A DNA stretch of 64,000 bases from Nocardia spumae (GCF_020733635.1 NZ_JAJFZL010000001.1:930001-994000); one strand, 5' to 3'. Counted from the first letter of the stretch, positions 1 to 8,166 are shown. Notes: generated by a model from the letters alone, not told the origin. Made by a program: numbers and translations.

Positions 1-39
1 GCCGCGAAAGCTTCGGAGGTTCGAATCCTTCATCCGCCA
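1..39 (+). tRNA. 3' end of a class II tRNA, probably tRNA-Tyr (partial)
   Basis: The window opens inside a tRNA. A long variable arm (GCGAAAGC near 4-11) is followed by a T-arm (stem at 15-19, TTCGAAT loop, stem at 27-31) and an acceptor 3' strand ATCCGCC with discriminator A at 39. The short class II variable arm fits actinobacterial tRNA-Tyr better than Ser or Leu. The anticodon lies outside the window, so the identity is an inference. CCA is not encoded. The 5' part is missing only because the window starts here. Confidence 0.7.
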
Positions 40-45
40 CCCGTT

Positions 46-75
46 CAGGGCCCTCTCCTCTCGGAGAGGGCCCTG
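46..75 (+). terminator. Rho-independent terminator after the first tRNA
   Basis: A perfect 12-bp inverted repeat (46-57 with 64-75, loop 58-63) lies immediately downstream of the tRNA and is followed by TTCTCGTTC. The position and stem strength fit a terminator for the upstream tRNA transcript. The T-tract is weak, as is common in high-GC actinobacteria. Confidence 0.8.
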
Positions 76-168
76 TTCTCGTTCGCGGGTGATTCGCGGG
101 CCCGCACCCCCACGCTGAGCTCCCGATGGGCGAAGCGACGGCCAAAAATTCCGCGCTGAGCTGCCGGT

Positions 169-196
169 TTGGTAAGTTTGCCGTGCAGTGTGTAAC
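169..196 (+). promoter_or_regulatory. Candidate promoter for the Thr/Met tRNA and rpmG unit
   Basis: TTGGTA at 169-174 and TGTAAC at 191-196 are 16 bases apart and sit about 60 bases upstream of tRNA-Thr, after a terminator. This is a plausible housekeeping sigma promoter from sequence alone. The boxes are imperfect, so confidence is low. Confidence 0.35.
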
Positions 197-257
197 CTCG
201 TTCAAGGCTTCAGCGCACCGGGTGCGGAGGATTCCAGCTCGGAGCGAATGGAGCCAT

Positions 258-330
258 GCCCCCTTAGCTCAGTCGGCAGAGCGTTTCCATGGTAAGGAAA
301 AGGTCAACGGTTCGATTCCGTTAGGGGGCT
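258..330 (+). tRNA. tRNA-Thr (anticodon GGT)
   Basis: A complete cloverleaf can be folded: acceptor GCCCCCT with AGGGGGC, D-arm TAGCTCAGTCGGCAGAGC, anticodon loop ATGGTAA giving anticodon GGT (reads ACC/ACU), and a TTCGATT T-loop. The discriminator is T at 330 and CCA is not encoded. It is followed by tRNA-Met and rpmG, the same order as upstream of the had genes in mycobacteria. Confidence 0.95.
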
Positions 331-396
331 CGCCGGATTGCCGGTGGTGACCGACGGCATCTCCAGGGCCCAGGCGCCATCGCAAGCCGACCCTAT

Positions 397-469
397 GGCG
401 GTGTAGCTCAGTCGGTAGAGCAAACGACTCATAATCGTTGTGTCGCCGGTTCAAGTCCGGCCATCGCTA
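397..469 (+). tRNA. tRNA-Met, elongator type (anticodon CAT)
   Basis: The cloverleaf has acceptor GGCGGTG, TA, a D-arm GCTCAGTCGGTAGAGC, anticodon loop CTCATAA (CAT) and T-loop TTCAAGT. It lacks the run of G-C pairs flanking the anticodon that marks initiator tRNA, so it is called elongator. The first acceptor pair is G-T. It is cotranscribed in all likelihood with tRNA-Thr and rpmG. Confidence 0.93.
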
Positions 470-512
470 CAAAACTGATACCCCGTCAGGTTGACCCGAA
501 AGAAGGCATATC

Positions 513-683
513 GTGGCCGCGAAGTCCACCGATGTCCGGCCAAAGATCACCTTGGCCTGCGAGCAGTGCAAGCACCGCAACTACATCACCAAGAAGAACC
601 GGCGCAACGACCCGGATCGTCTGGAACTGAAGAAGTTCTGCCCGAACTGCGGCACCCACCGGGCGCACCGCGAATCTCGCTAG
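513..683 (+). CDS. rpmG: 50S ribosomal protein L33 (bL33), zinc-ribbon form
   Basis: A 56-residue small basic protein of the large ribosomal subunit with GTG start, preceded by a GAAAGAAGG Shine-Dalgarno. Two CxxC knuckles are visible (CEQC near residues 16-19 and CPNC near 43-46), so this is the zinc-binding C+ paralogue. Actinobacteria often carry a second, zinc-free copy used under zinc limitation; whether one exists here cannot be seen. The ending HREsR and the basic centre KKNRRN are typical of the family. It follows tRNA-Met by 43 bases and precedes hadAB, as in mycobacteria. The length is normal for L33. Confidence 0.95.
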
Positions 684-793
684 ATTTCTCCGCGTGCACG
701 CTGCCGCGCGCGTAGTCGGCGCTCGGATCGAGGGAGGTACATCGATGACCTCCCCGGATGTCCGTGGCCTAATGCCGACCCATGCAGCACTCG

Positions 794-827
794 ATGCCGG
801 AGCAGGTTTTCCAACCCGCTCCGGCAT
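794..827 (+). terminator. Terminator after rpmG
   Basis: A 15-bp inverted repeat (794-808 with 813-827, one mismatch) beginning ATGCCGGAGC and ending GCTCCGGCAT, with a 4-base loop and followed by TTGCTGTT. It separates the tRNA/rpmG unit from hadAB. Confidence 0.8.
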
Positions 828-859
828 TTGCTGTTGATGCGGTAGTTTCACGCTCCGCA

Positions 860-877
860 GACTCCGGTAGCGGAGTC
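860..877 (+). promoter_or_regulatory. Short inverted repeat just before hadAB
   Basis: GACTCCG (860-866) and CGGAGTC (871-877) form a perfect 7-bp inverted repeat with a 4-base spacer, 19 bases upstream of the hadAB GTG. It could be an operator or an mRNA hairpin near the ribosome-binding region. No protein partner can be assigned from sequence. Confidence 0.4.
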
Positions 878-896
878 AGATAGGGACTCACTTTCC

Positions 897-1976
897 GTGA
901 CAATCAACACCGGAACAGAAACAGTGGACGCGCCGAACTCCGACAGTGAAACCTTCGATCCCTCGGCCCATGCCGCCGCCATGGTCGGTCACCACTACCG
1001 CGTGGACGACTACTACGAGGTCGGCCGTGAGAAGGTGCGCGAGTACGCGCGTGCCGTCCAGGACTACCACCCGGTCCACTGGGACGAGAGCGCCGCGCAG
1101 GAGTACGGCCACCAGGGCCTGCTGGCGCCCGTGACCTTCATCTCGCTGGTCGGCATCCTGGCCCAGCGCAAGCTGTTCGAGCAGGTGGTCACCGGATACG
1201 ACCTCAGCCAGATCATGCAGACCGATCAGATCCTGGAGTTCCACCGCCCGATCCGGGTCGGCGACCAGCTCACCTGTGACGTCTACCTGCACTCGTTCCG
1301 CCAGGCGTTCGGCGGCGACATCATCGTCACCAAGAACATCGTCACCGCGCAGAACGACGAACTGGTCCTCACCACCTACACGACCCTGGTCGGTCGCAGC
1401 GGCGGTGACGTCGATCCCAATATCGCCGACGCGGTCCGCAACATCCTCATGCACGGCGTGGGGGAGGCGCCCGAACACCACGCGCGGGCCGAGGCCCCGG
1501 CCGGCCCGCCGCCGGTTCCGGTCACCACCACCCCCGAGGTCGTCGTCGGCATCCACACCCGCTCGTTCGACGACGTCGCGGTCGGTGACGAACTGCCGCC
1601 CCGCATCGTGCGGCTCACCCGCGGCGATCTGGTGAACTACGCCGGTGTGTCCGGCGACGCCAACCCGATCCACTGGAGCGACGAGGTCGTCGAACTCGCC
1701 GGCCTGGACACCGCCGTGGCGCACGGCATGCTGACCATGGGCCTGGGCGGCGGATTCGTCACCTCATGGCTGGGCGACCCGGCCGCGGTCAAGGAGTACA
1801 ACGTGCGCTTCACCAGCCCGGTGTACGTCCCCAGCGATCAGCCCGCCGAGGTCGAGTACACCGGCAAGGTGAAGTCGGTGGACCCGGAGAACCGCACCGC
1901 GGTCGTCGCGATCGTCGCGAAGTCCGGTGGCCGCAAGATCTTCGGGCGTGCGACTGCCACCGTGCAGCTGGCATGA
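897..1976 (+). CDS. hadAB: Fused (3R)-hydroxyacyl-ACP dehydratase HadA-HadB (mycolic-acid FAS-II)
   Basis: Predicted to dehydrate 3-hydroxyacyl-ACP in the FAS-II cycle that elongates meromycolic chains in the cytoplasm. The 359 residues contain two hot-dog domains. Residues about 25-165 match HadA (GHHYRVDDYYEVGREKVREYA, then the ILEFHRPIRVGD region). Residues about 220-359 match HadB with the hydratase-2 motif SGDANPIHWSDE carrying the catalytic Asp and His. A Pro/Ala linker joins them near 198-212. In mycobacteria hadA and hadB are separate genes followed by hadC. Here they are one reading frame and no hadC follows before tRNA-Trp. The GTG start lacks a strong Shine-Dalgarno; the first 25 residues are a non-conserved extension, so a slightly later start is possible. 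Confidence 0.93.
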   Translation: MTINTGTETVDAPNSDSETFDPSAHAAAMVGHHYRVDDYYEVGREKVREYARAVQDYHPVHWDESAAQEYGHQGLLAPVTFISLVGILAQRKLFEQVVTGYDLSQIMQTDQILEFHRPIRVGDQLTCDVYLHSFRQAFGGDIIVTKNIVTAQNDELVLTTYTTLVGRSGGDVDPNIADAVRNILMHGVGEAPEHHARAEAPAGPPPVPVTTTPEVVVGIHTRSFDDVAVGDELPPRIVRLTRGDLVNYAGVSGDANPIHWSDEVVELAGLDTAVAHGMLTMGLGGGFVTSWLGDPAAVKEYNVRFTSPVYVPSDQPAEVEYTGKVKSVDPENRTAVVAIVAKSGGRKIFGRATATVQLA

Positions 1977-2181
1977 TGGTCGCCGTCGGCCCGATTGGCT
2001 ATCCGCCGGGGCGGTAACGTACACTCGGGATTCTGGGGTCGCCAGCCACTGCGCGCTGCTCTGAGGGGCTGGTTCCGGGCGGGTGACCGCCGGGGCCGGC
2101 ACACCGACGGAGTGGCGCGCGTGTTGTGTGGCCCAGATCGACACAACTGAATAGCACCGTGCTGGATGTGAGTCCAGCCGA

Positions 2182-2254
<73 letters not shown>

Positions 2255-2286
2255 CACTGGATGCCAGCGACGAGAGAGGATTCAGC

Positions 2287-2367
2287 GTGAGCGAGCGTAG
2301 CGAGCGAGCCATTGGCACAGCGCGCATCGCGCACGCCGGAGCCGAGCGGAGCGAGGAGAAGGCGTGA
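2287..2367 (+). other. GAGCG-rich element encoding a 26-codon leader peptide overlapping secE
   Basis: Between tRNA-Trp and secE lies a low-complexity stretch rich in GAGCG/GAGCGAGC (2287-2306 and again 2344-2357). Read from GTG at 2287 it is an open frame of 26 codons (begins VSERSERAIG, ends ERSEEKA) whose TGA overlaps the secE GTG by 4 bases. The second GAGCG cluster also supplies the GGAGAAGG ribosome-binding site of secE. It could be a translated leader coupling secE translation, or a dispersed repeat that happens to be open. No homologue is claimed. Confidence 0.45.
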
Positions 2368-2786
2368 GCGACGAGCGGGACATTCGCCACGGCGCGCATG
2401 CCGCCGATGACGAAGACACCGCTGCGGTGAACCGGCCGAGTGGTAAGCGGTCGGCGCGTCGTGCTCGCACCGGATCTTCCTCGGACAGCGACACCGGCTC
2501 CCTGGCCACGATCGATCGTGGTGAGGGCTCCGGATCGGATTCGGCATCGCGTAAGGCGTCCAAGTCGGCGAAGAAGACCGCCGGAAGCGGTCGGGGCAAT
2601 CCCTTCAAGCGCCTGGTGAAGTTCCTACGGGAAGTCATCGCCGAACTGCGCAAGGTGATCTGGCCCAACCGCAAGCAGATGGTCACCTATACAAGCGTTG
2701 TCCTGGTGTTCGTGATCTTCATGGTCGCGTTCATCAGCGGGTTGGACCTGGCGTTCATCAAGGGTGTCAACTGGCTGTTCGGCTAG
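2364..2786 (+). CDS. secE: Preprotein translocase subunit SecE
   Basis: A membrane subunit of the SecYEG channel that clamps and stabilises SecY. It has 140 residues; the first 78 are a charged, Ser/Ala/Lys-rich cytoplasmic extension with no visible fold, as in other actinobacterial SecE. The conserved part is the amphipathic helix AELRKVIWPNRKQ (93-105) followed by one transmembrane helix (about 109-131). The GTG start at 2364 has GGAGAAGG just upstream. It lies between tRNA-Trp and nusG, the usual bacterial order, and nusG follows after a 142-base gap (or 34 bases if its longer start is used). Confidence 0.95.
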   Translation: MSDERDIRHGAHAADDEDTAAVNRPSGKRSARRARTGSSSDSDTGSLATIDRGEGSGSDSASRKASKSAKKTAGSGRGNPFKRLVKFLREVIAELRKVIWPNRKQMVTYTSVVLVFVIFMVAFISGLDLAFIKGVNWLFG

Positions 2787-2790
2787 CTGA

Positions 2791-3759
<969 letters not shown>

Positions 3760-3764
3760 GACTT

Positions 3765-3807
3765 CCGGGGTCTCGCACCCCGGGACAGGCTTACGGAAGT
3801 CCGTAAG
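3765..3807 (+). promoter_or_regulatory. Two adjacent hairpins between nusG and rplK
   Basis: CCGGGGT (3765-3771) with ACCCCGG (3777-3783) and CTTACGG (3790-3796) with CCGTAAG (3801-3807) form two perfect 7-bp stems in the short nusG-rplK gap. No T-tract follows. They may be a weak terminator/processing signal or part of the leader through which L1 represses its own operon in some bacteria; that last role is inference. Confidence 0.5.
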
Positions 3808-3830
3808 GAACCTAAACCAAGGAAAGAAAG

Positions 3831-4265
3831 ATGCCCCCCAAGAAGAAGAAGGTCGCCGGGCTCATCAAGCTCCAGATCCAGGCCGGCCAGGCGAACCCCG
3901 CCCCGCCGGTGGGTCCCGCGCTGGGTCAGCACGGCGTCAACATCATGGAGTTCTGCAAGGCGTACAACGCCGCGACCGAGTCGCAGCGCGGCAACGTCAT
4001 CCCGGTCGAGATCACGGTCTTCGAAGACCGCTCGTTCGACTTCAAGCTGAAGACTCCGCCCGCCGCCAAGCTGCTGCTCAAGGCCGCCGGTGTGCAGAAG
4101 GGCTCCGCCGAGCCGCACCGCAACAAGGTCGCGACGGTCACCATGGACCAGGTCCGTGAGATCGCCAAGACCAAGCAGGAAGATCTGAACGCCAACGATC
4201 TCGATCAGGCGGCCAAGATCATCGCGGGTACCGCTCGCTCGATGGGTATCACCGTCTCCGAGTGA
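3831..4265 (+). CDS. rplK: 50S ribosomal protein L11 (uL11)
   Basis: Forms the base of the L12 stalk and the GTPase-associated centre on 23S rRNA; it is also the site of thiopeptide action and stringent-response signalling. The 144 residues are full length. The N-terminal domain has the conserved proline-rich switch ([18 protein letters not shown], residues 20-37), and the C-terminal rRNA-binding domain ends [15 protein letters not shown]. The ATG at 3831 has AAGGAAAG upstream. The N-terminal lysine-rich [10 protein letters not shown] is typical of actinobacterial L11. rplA follows after 94 bases. Confidence 0.97.
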   Translation: MPPKKKKVAGLIKLQIQAGQANPAPPVGPALGQHGVNIMEFCKAYNAATESQRGNVIPVEITVFEDRSFDFKLKTPPAAKLLLKAAGVQKGSAEPHRNKVATVTMDQVREIAKTKQEDLNANDLDQAAKIIAGTARSMGITVSE

Positions 4266-4359
4266 CGGTTTCCCGCCCTCGCCGGTGACGGCGGGGTGTG
4301 TGTGGGAGGGACGGCCAGTCCCGACAACCACTTCTGACTTACGAACAGGACAGAGAATC

Positions 4360-5073
4360 ATGGCAAAACGAAGCAAGGCTTATCTCGAGGCGGCCGCCAA
4401 GGTCGACCGCACTCAGCTGTACTCCCCGCTGTCGGCCGCTCGGCTGGCCAAGGAGACCGCGACCACCAAGACCGATGCGACCGTCGAGGTCGCCGTCCGT
4501 CTCGGTGTCGACCCGCGTAAGGCCGACCAGATGGTGCGCGGCACCGTCAACCTGCCGCACGGCACCGGTAAGACCGCCCGCGTCATCGTGTTCGCGGCCG
4601 GTGAGAAGGCCGCCGAGGCGGAAGCGGCCGGCGCCGATGCGGTCGGTGCCGAGGATCTCATCGAGCGGATCCAGGGCGGCTGGCTGGACTTCGACGCCGC
4701 GATCGCCACCCCGGACCAGATGGCCAAGGTCGGTCGTATCGCTCGCGTGCTGGGCCCGCGCGGCCTGATGCCGAACCCGAAGACGGGCACGGTCACCACC
4801 GATGTGACCAAGGCCGTCAACGACATCAAGGGCGGCAAGATCAACTTCCGCGTCGACAAGCAGGCCAACCTGCACTTCGTGATCGGCAAGGCCTCGTTCG
4901 ACGACGCGAAGCTGGTCGAGAACTACGGCGCCGCGCTGGAGGAGATCCTGCGTGTGAAGCCGTCGACCGCCAAGGGGCGTTACGTCAAGAAGGTGACGAT
5001 TTCGACGAACACCGGACCGGGCATCCCGGTGGACCCGAACCGCACCCGCAACCTCACCGAAGAGGATGCGTAA
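4360..5073 (+). CDS. rplA: 50S ribosomal protein L1 (uL1)
   Basis: Forms the mobile L1 stalk near the E site and, in bacteria where it has been studied, represses its own operon. It has 237 residues from ATG 4360 ([16 protein letters not shown]). The frame stays open upstream, but this start matches the family and follows ACAGAGA. The signature [21 protein letters not shown] lies in the middle, with [12 protein letters not shown] after it, and the C-terminus [17 protein letters not shown] is typical. A terminator hairpin follows at 5095, closing the rplK-rplA unit. Confidence 0.97.
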   Translation: MAKRSKAYLEAAAKVDRTQLYSPLSAARLAKETATTKTDATVEVAVRLGVDPRKADQMVRGTVNLPHGTGKTARVIVFAAGEKAAEAEAAGADAVGAEDLIERIQGGWLDFDAAIATPDQMAKVGRIARVLGPRGLMPNPKTGTVTTDVTKAVNDIKGGKINFRVDKQANLHFVIGKASFDDAKLVENYGAALEEILRVKPSTAKGRYVKKVTISTNTGPGIPVDPNRTRNLTEEDA

Positions 5074-5094
5074 GGCGTAGAGCTCGTAGCCTCT

Positions 5095-5130
5095 CCGAAG
5101 GGCCGGCAGGGTTTCCCGCCGGCCCTTCGG
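5095..5130 (+). terminator. Terminator after rplA
   Basis: A 13-bp perfect stem (5095-5107 with 5118-5130) beginning CCGAAGGGCCGGC, with a 10-base loop, 22 bases after the rplA stop. There is no T-run, but the stem and the place are typical of actinobacterial terminators. Confidence 0.8.
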
Positions 5131-5139
5131 CCTGTCCGG

Positions 5140-5169
5140 GGTAGCGCGGGACGGCTATCCCGCGCTACC
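5140..5169. repeat. Second inverted repeat downstream of rplA
   Basis: GGTAGCGCGGGA (5140-5151) and TCCCGCGCTACC (5158-5169) are perfectly complementary around a 6-base spacer. It follows the rplA terminator by 9 bases and may be a back-up terminator or a protein site. The stretch from 5170 to about 5415 holds nothing else I can support as a gene. Confidence 0.6.
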
Positions 5170-5415
5170 GCTGCCGCCGGAGAGCGGTCGGCGGACAGGC
5201 CGCGGATCAGGCTGGGTGCTGTCCCCTGTTCCGCGCGATGCCCGTCCGCCGAGGCTGAGTGGCATCGGCGACAGCGGCGCAAAGGGCCACCGCGACAGCG
5301 GCTTTCGTGATTGTGCTCGTCATTCGATTGTTCTTCCGAGTGGACGGGGCGGACGGCCGGAGCGCGGCGCCGACAATTCAAAACGTTAACGTTTGCCATC
5401 GCGGATCGGGTCGAT

Positions 5416-5445
5416 TTGGGATCGAGCCTGGTCATCGGCTAATCT
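5416..5445 (+). promoter_or_regulatory. Promoter for rplJ-rplL
   Basis: TTGGGA (5416-5421) and TAATCT (5440-5445) are separated by 18 bases, just after an AT-rich patch with the palindrome AACGTTAACGTT (5380-5391). A start near 5452 would give a leader of about 290 bases before rplJ, matching the long regulated leader seen downstream. Confidence 0.55.
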
Positions 5446-5479
5446 GTACTGCGTTCGTCGGCCTGTCCGGCGATCACCC

Positions 5480-5745
5480 CCAATCGTTCTACCGAAGACC
5501 GTTGGTTGCTGCCGTCAGGCAGTCGAAGGTCCGGCGATATTGCCGGCGGCCCACGCAGGGAGAGCCGAGGTCAGGGACACTGTGTGAGCCACGCGCTCAT
5601 ATCGAGTTTCTTGTACGCCCCGGGATCGCTCTGCGGCCGGGGCGTTTGCTTTGTCGCCAGATGCATTCCGGTGCCGATTCAGTCGGCACTGCCTCCGGAG
5701 TCGGTAGTTCATCGCAGAACCGACCATCCAGAGAGGAGGCGAAGT
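5480..5745 (+). ncRNA. Ribosomal protein L10 leader (autoregulatory 5' UTR of rplJL)
   Basis: The leader shows the two conserved pieces of the bacterial L10 leader: CGAAGACCGTTGGT near 5493-5506 and ACGCAGGGAGAGCCGAGGT near 5553-5571. They can pair into the kink-turn-containing hairpin bound by the L10(L12)4 complex. Binding represses synthesis when stalk protein is in excess. The downstream hairpin at 5615-5645 could be the expression platform. Recognition rests on motif and context; a covariance-model scan was not run. Confidence 0.75.
5615..5645 (+). terminator. Attenuator-like hairpin in the L10 leader
   Basis: ACGCCCCGG (5615-5623) pairs perfectly with CCGGGGCGT (5637-5645), followed by the T-rich TTGCTTT. 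It lies between the L10-binding part of the leader and the rplJ ribosome-binding site, so it could terminate transcription in the leader. Confidence 0.65.
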
Positions 5746-6282
5746 ATGGCAAAGTCCGAGAAGGTCACCGCGGTCGCGGAGATCACCGAGCAGTTCAAGA
5801 GCGCTACGGCCACCGTGATCACGGAATACCGTGGTCTGTCGGTCGGCAACCTGACGCAGCTGCGTCGTGCGCTGGGTAGCAATGCCACCTACTCCGTCGC
5901 CAAGAACACCCTGGTCAAGCGTGCGGCCGCCGAGGCGGGCGTCGAAGGCCTGGATGACTTGTTCGTCGGTCCGACCGCTATCACCTTCATCACGGGTGAG
6001 CCGGTCGACGCCGCCAAGGCCCTCAAGACCTTCGCCAAGGACAACAAGGCGCTGGTCATCAAGGGCGGCTACATGGACGGCGCCGCGCTGTCGGTCTCCG
6101 AGGTCGAGCGCATCGCCGACCTGGAGTCGCGCGAGGTGCTGCTGGCCAAGCTGGCCGGCGCCATGAAGGGCAACCTGACCAAGGCGGCCGGCCTCTTCGC
6201 CGCGCCGGCCGGCCAGGTCGCTCGCCTGTTCGCCGCGTTGGAGGACAAGAAGCGCGCCGAAGGCGGCGAAGCCGCCGAATAA
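5746..6282 (+). CDS. rplJ: 50S ribosomal protein L10 (uL10)
   Basis: Anchors L7/L12 dimers to the ribosome and, as the L10-L12 complex, represses its own mRNA. It has 178 residues from ATG 5746, directly after GAGAGGAGG. The N-terminal rRNA-binding domain is typical ([27 protein letters not shown]), and the C-terminal helix that binds L12 dimers spans about residues 138-172. The last codons (GEAAE, stop) lie inside a 26-bp tandem repeat that continues past the gene. rplL follows 166 bases downstream. Confidence 0.97.
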   Translation: MAKSEKVTAVAEITEQFKSATATVITEYRGLSVGNLTQLRRALGSNATYSVAKNTLVKRAAAEAGVEGLDDLFVGPTAITFITGEPVDAAKALKTFAKDNKALVIKGGYMDGAALSVSEVERIADLESREVLLAKLAGAMKGNLTKAAGLFAAPAGQVARLFAALEDKKRAEGGEAAE

Positions 6283-6369
6283 GGCCCCGCGGCGAAGCCG
6301 CCGAATAAGGCCCCGCGGCGAATCGGTCGCTTAAGGCCCCGCGGCGAATCGGTCGCTTAAGGCCCCGCG
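6266..6369 (+). repeat. Four tandem copies of a 26-bp unit spanning the rplJ stop codon
   Basis: Four head-to-tail copies start at 6266, 6292, 6318 and 6344, with a 4-base partial copy at 6370. Each carries TAAGGCCCCGCG at its 3' end. Copies 1 and 2 are identical, and copies 3 and 4 are identical to each other but differ from 1 and 2 at five positions in the middle. Copy 1 contains the final codons and the TAA of rplJ. 26 is not a multiple of 3, so copies added after the stop do not change the protein. This looks like replication slippage in the rplJ-rplL spacer. Confidence 0.9.
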
Positions 6370-6448
6370 GCGCCGCACAACAACCAGAAACTCTCTTCCC
6401 GCCTCGGGCGTGTACGACGGACGGGATGAACTACCGAAAGGAAACACC

Positions 6449-6829
6449 ATGGCCAACGTGGACGAACTGCTCGAGACCATCGGCGGAATGACCCTGCTGG
6501 AGCTGTCGGACTTCGTCAAGAAGTTCGAGGAGAAGTTCGAGGTCACCGCTGCGGCTCCGGTCGCCGTCGCCGCTGTCGGTGGCGCTGCCGCTCCGGCCGA
6601 GGCCGCTGAGGAGCAGGACGAGTTCGACGTCATCCTCGAGGGTGCCGGCGACAAGAAGATCCAGGTCATCAAGGTCGTGCGCGAGATCGTCTCCGGCCTG
6701 GGCCTGAAGGAAGCCAAGGACCTGGTCGAGGGTGCCCCGAAGCCGATCCTGGAGAAGGTCGCCAAGGACGCCGCCGAGGCCGCCAAGGCCAAGCTGGAAG
6801 AGGCCGGCGCGAAGGTTTCCGTCAAGTAA
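6449..6829 (+). CDS. rplL: 50S ribosomal protein L7/L12 (bL12)
   Basis: The multi-copy stalk protein that recruits and stimulates EF-Tu, EF-G and other translational GTPases. It has 126 residues from ATG 6449, preceded by GAAAGGAAA. The N-terminal dimerisation helices ([21 protein letters not shown]) are followed by an Ala/Pro-rich hinge (about 36-52) and a C-terminal domain with the factor-binding helix [18 protein letters not shown]. The frame is open further upstream, but that extension is not conserved. A strong terminator follows. Confidence 0.97.
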   Translation: MANVDELLETIGGMTLLELSDFVKKFEEKFEVTAAAPVAVAAVGGAAAPAEAAEEQDEFDVILEGAGDKKIQVIKVVREIVSGLGLKEAKDLVEGAPKPILEKVAKDAAEAAKAKLEEAGAKVSVK

Positions 6830-6848
6830 TTGCGGTAATCGTGTCCCG

Positions 6849-6881
6849 AAAAGGGCGGTCCCGTTGCGGGACCGCCCTTTT
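6849..6881 (+). terminator. Terminator after rplL
   Basis: A perfect 14-bp stem (6849-6862 with 6868-6881) starting AAAAGGGCGGTCCC with a 5-base loop. The downstream strand ends in CTTTT and is followed by CGCATATTT. It is a canonical terminator that separates the ribosomal genes from the lipid-import operon. Confidence 0.92.
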
Positions 6882-7001
6882 CGCATATTTCACAGCGAAT
6901 CCCGCGCATGCCGTGAACAGGGCGATTACTAGCGACATTTCTACCGACGAGTCAGGTAGGGTGTCCTGCATCAGCGGCATGCGATACAGTGGCCCCACCC
7001 A

Positions 7002-7017
7002 GTGTGACGCGTCACAC
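7002..7017. promoter_or_regulatory. Perfect 16-bp palindrome upstream of the mce operon
   Basis: GTGTGACGCGTCACAC is fully self-complementary and lies 62 bases before the Mkl start codon in the only sizeable gap upstream of the operon. It resembles a Crp-type TGTGA/TCACA site but with a 4-base rather than 6-base spacer, so a different regulator (for example TetR or GntR) is equally possible. A weak -10-like TAGGGT is at 6957. Confidence 0.55.
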
Positions 7018-7078
7018 CGCGCGGAAATATCCGGTGACGCGGCCATGGGCGCTCGTCAGAAGAATTGTGGAGGTTGGC

Positions 7079-8155
7079 GTGGGCGTCGAGGTCAGGACCG
7101 AAAGCGTTACAAAATCTTTCGGATCCCAGCGAATTTGGCAGGATGTCACTCTGACCCTGCCACCGGGGGAAGTCAGTGCGCTGCTCGGCCCGTCCGGTAC
7201 CGGTAAGTCGGTGTTCTTGAAGTCGCTGATCGGCCTGTTGCGGCCTGAGCGCGGCTCGATCTATATCGACGGTACCGATATCACCACCTGCTCCAACAAG
7301 GAGCTCTACGAGATCCGCAAGCTGTTCGGCGTCCTGTTCCAGGACGGCGCGCTGTTCGGGTCGATGAACCTGTTCGACAACGTGGCCTTCCCGCTGCGCG
7401 AGCACACCAAGAAGACCGAGTCCGAGATCAAGCAGATCGTCATGGAGAAGCTCGAGCTCACCGGTCTGCTCGGCGCGGAAGGCAAACTGCCCGGCGAGAT
7501 CTCCGGTGGTATGCGTAAGCGTGCCGGTCTGGCCCGTGCGCTGGTGCTGGATCCGCAGATCATCCTCGTCGACGAGCCCGACTCCGGTCTGGACCCGGTC
7601 CGCACCACCTACCTGTCGCAGCTGCTCATCGATATCAACGCGCAGATCGACGCGACGATTCTGATCGTCACCCACAACATCAACCTGGCCCGCACCGTGC
7701 CCGACAACATCGGCATGCTGTTCCGCCGCCAGTTGGTCATGTTCGGCCCGCGCGAGGTCCTGCTGACCTCCGAGGAGCCGGTGGTCAAGCAGTTCCTCAA
7801 CGGCCGCATGGTCGGCCCGATCGGTATGTCGGAGGAGAAGGACGAGGCCCAGATGGCCCGCGAGCAGGCTCTCGCGGACGCCGGCCACTACGACAACGGC
7901 ACCGAAGAGGTCGAGGGCATCATCCCGCAGATGAAGGCGCAGCCGGGTATGCCGGTGCGCCAGGCCGTCGAGCGTCGCCGCCGCCGAGTCCTGGAAATCA
8001 TGCACACCCTGCCGCAACAGGCGCAGCTCGCCATCCGTGAATCGCTGGATCAGAACGGCGATACACAAGTTCTGCCGGCCTATACGGGTAACGCTCCGCA
8101 ATATCAGGGCGGCACGTACGACACCACCGTGCGTCACGACGCAACCAACGGGTAA
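7079..8155 (+). CDS. mkl: Mce-family lipid importer ATPase (Mkl/MceG-like)
   Basis: The cytoplasmic ATPase that powers Mce lipid import with the YrbE permeases. It has 358 residues from GTG 7079, preceded by TGGAGG. Visible motifs are Walker A GPSGTGKS (37-44), Q-loop Gln88, signature ISGGMRKR (141-148), Walker B IILVDEP (161-167) and switch His199. After about residue 240 comes a C-terminal extension seen in mycobacterial Mkl, ending in a Tyr/Gly-rich tail. In mycobacteria one unlinked Mkl serves several mce loci, also placed near rplL and rpoB; here it heads an entire mce operon. The next gene starts 11 bases later. Confidence 0.93.
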   Translation: MGVEVRTESVTKSFGSQRIWQDVTLTLPPGEVSALLGPSGTGKSVFLKSLIGLLRPERGSIYIDGTDITTCSNKELYEIRKLFGVLFQDGALFGSMNLFDNVAFPLREHTKKTESEIKQIVMEKLELTGLLGAEGKLPGEISGGMRKRAGLARALVLDPQIILVDEPDSGLDPVRTTYLSQLLIDINAQIDATILIVTHNINLARTVPDNIGMLFRRQLVMFGPREVLLTSEEPVVKQFLNGRMVGPIGMSEEKDEAQMAREQALADAGHYDNGTEEVEGIIPQMKAQPGMPVRQAVERRRRRVLEIMHTLPQQAQLAIRESLDQNGDTQVLPAYTGNAPQYQGGTYDTTVRHDATNG

Positions 8156-8166
8156 CATACGCAACC

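Noticed and set aside
5259..5879. 206-codon frame upstream of and overlapping rplJ
   Set aside because: It crosses the promoter, the L10 leader and the rplJ start in another frame; the leader structure explains the region better.
7002..7017. Calling the mce palindrome a Crp site
   Set aside because: The half-sites match TGTGA/TCACA but the spacing is 4 rather than 6 bases, so assignment to Crp is not justified.
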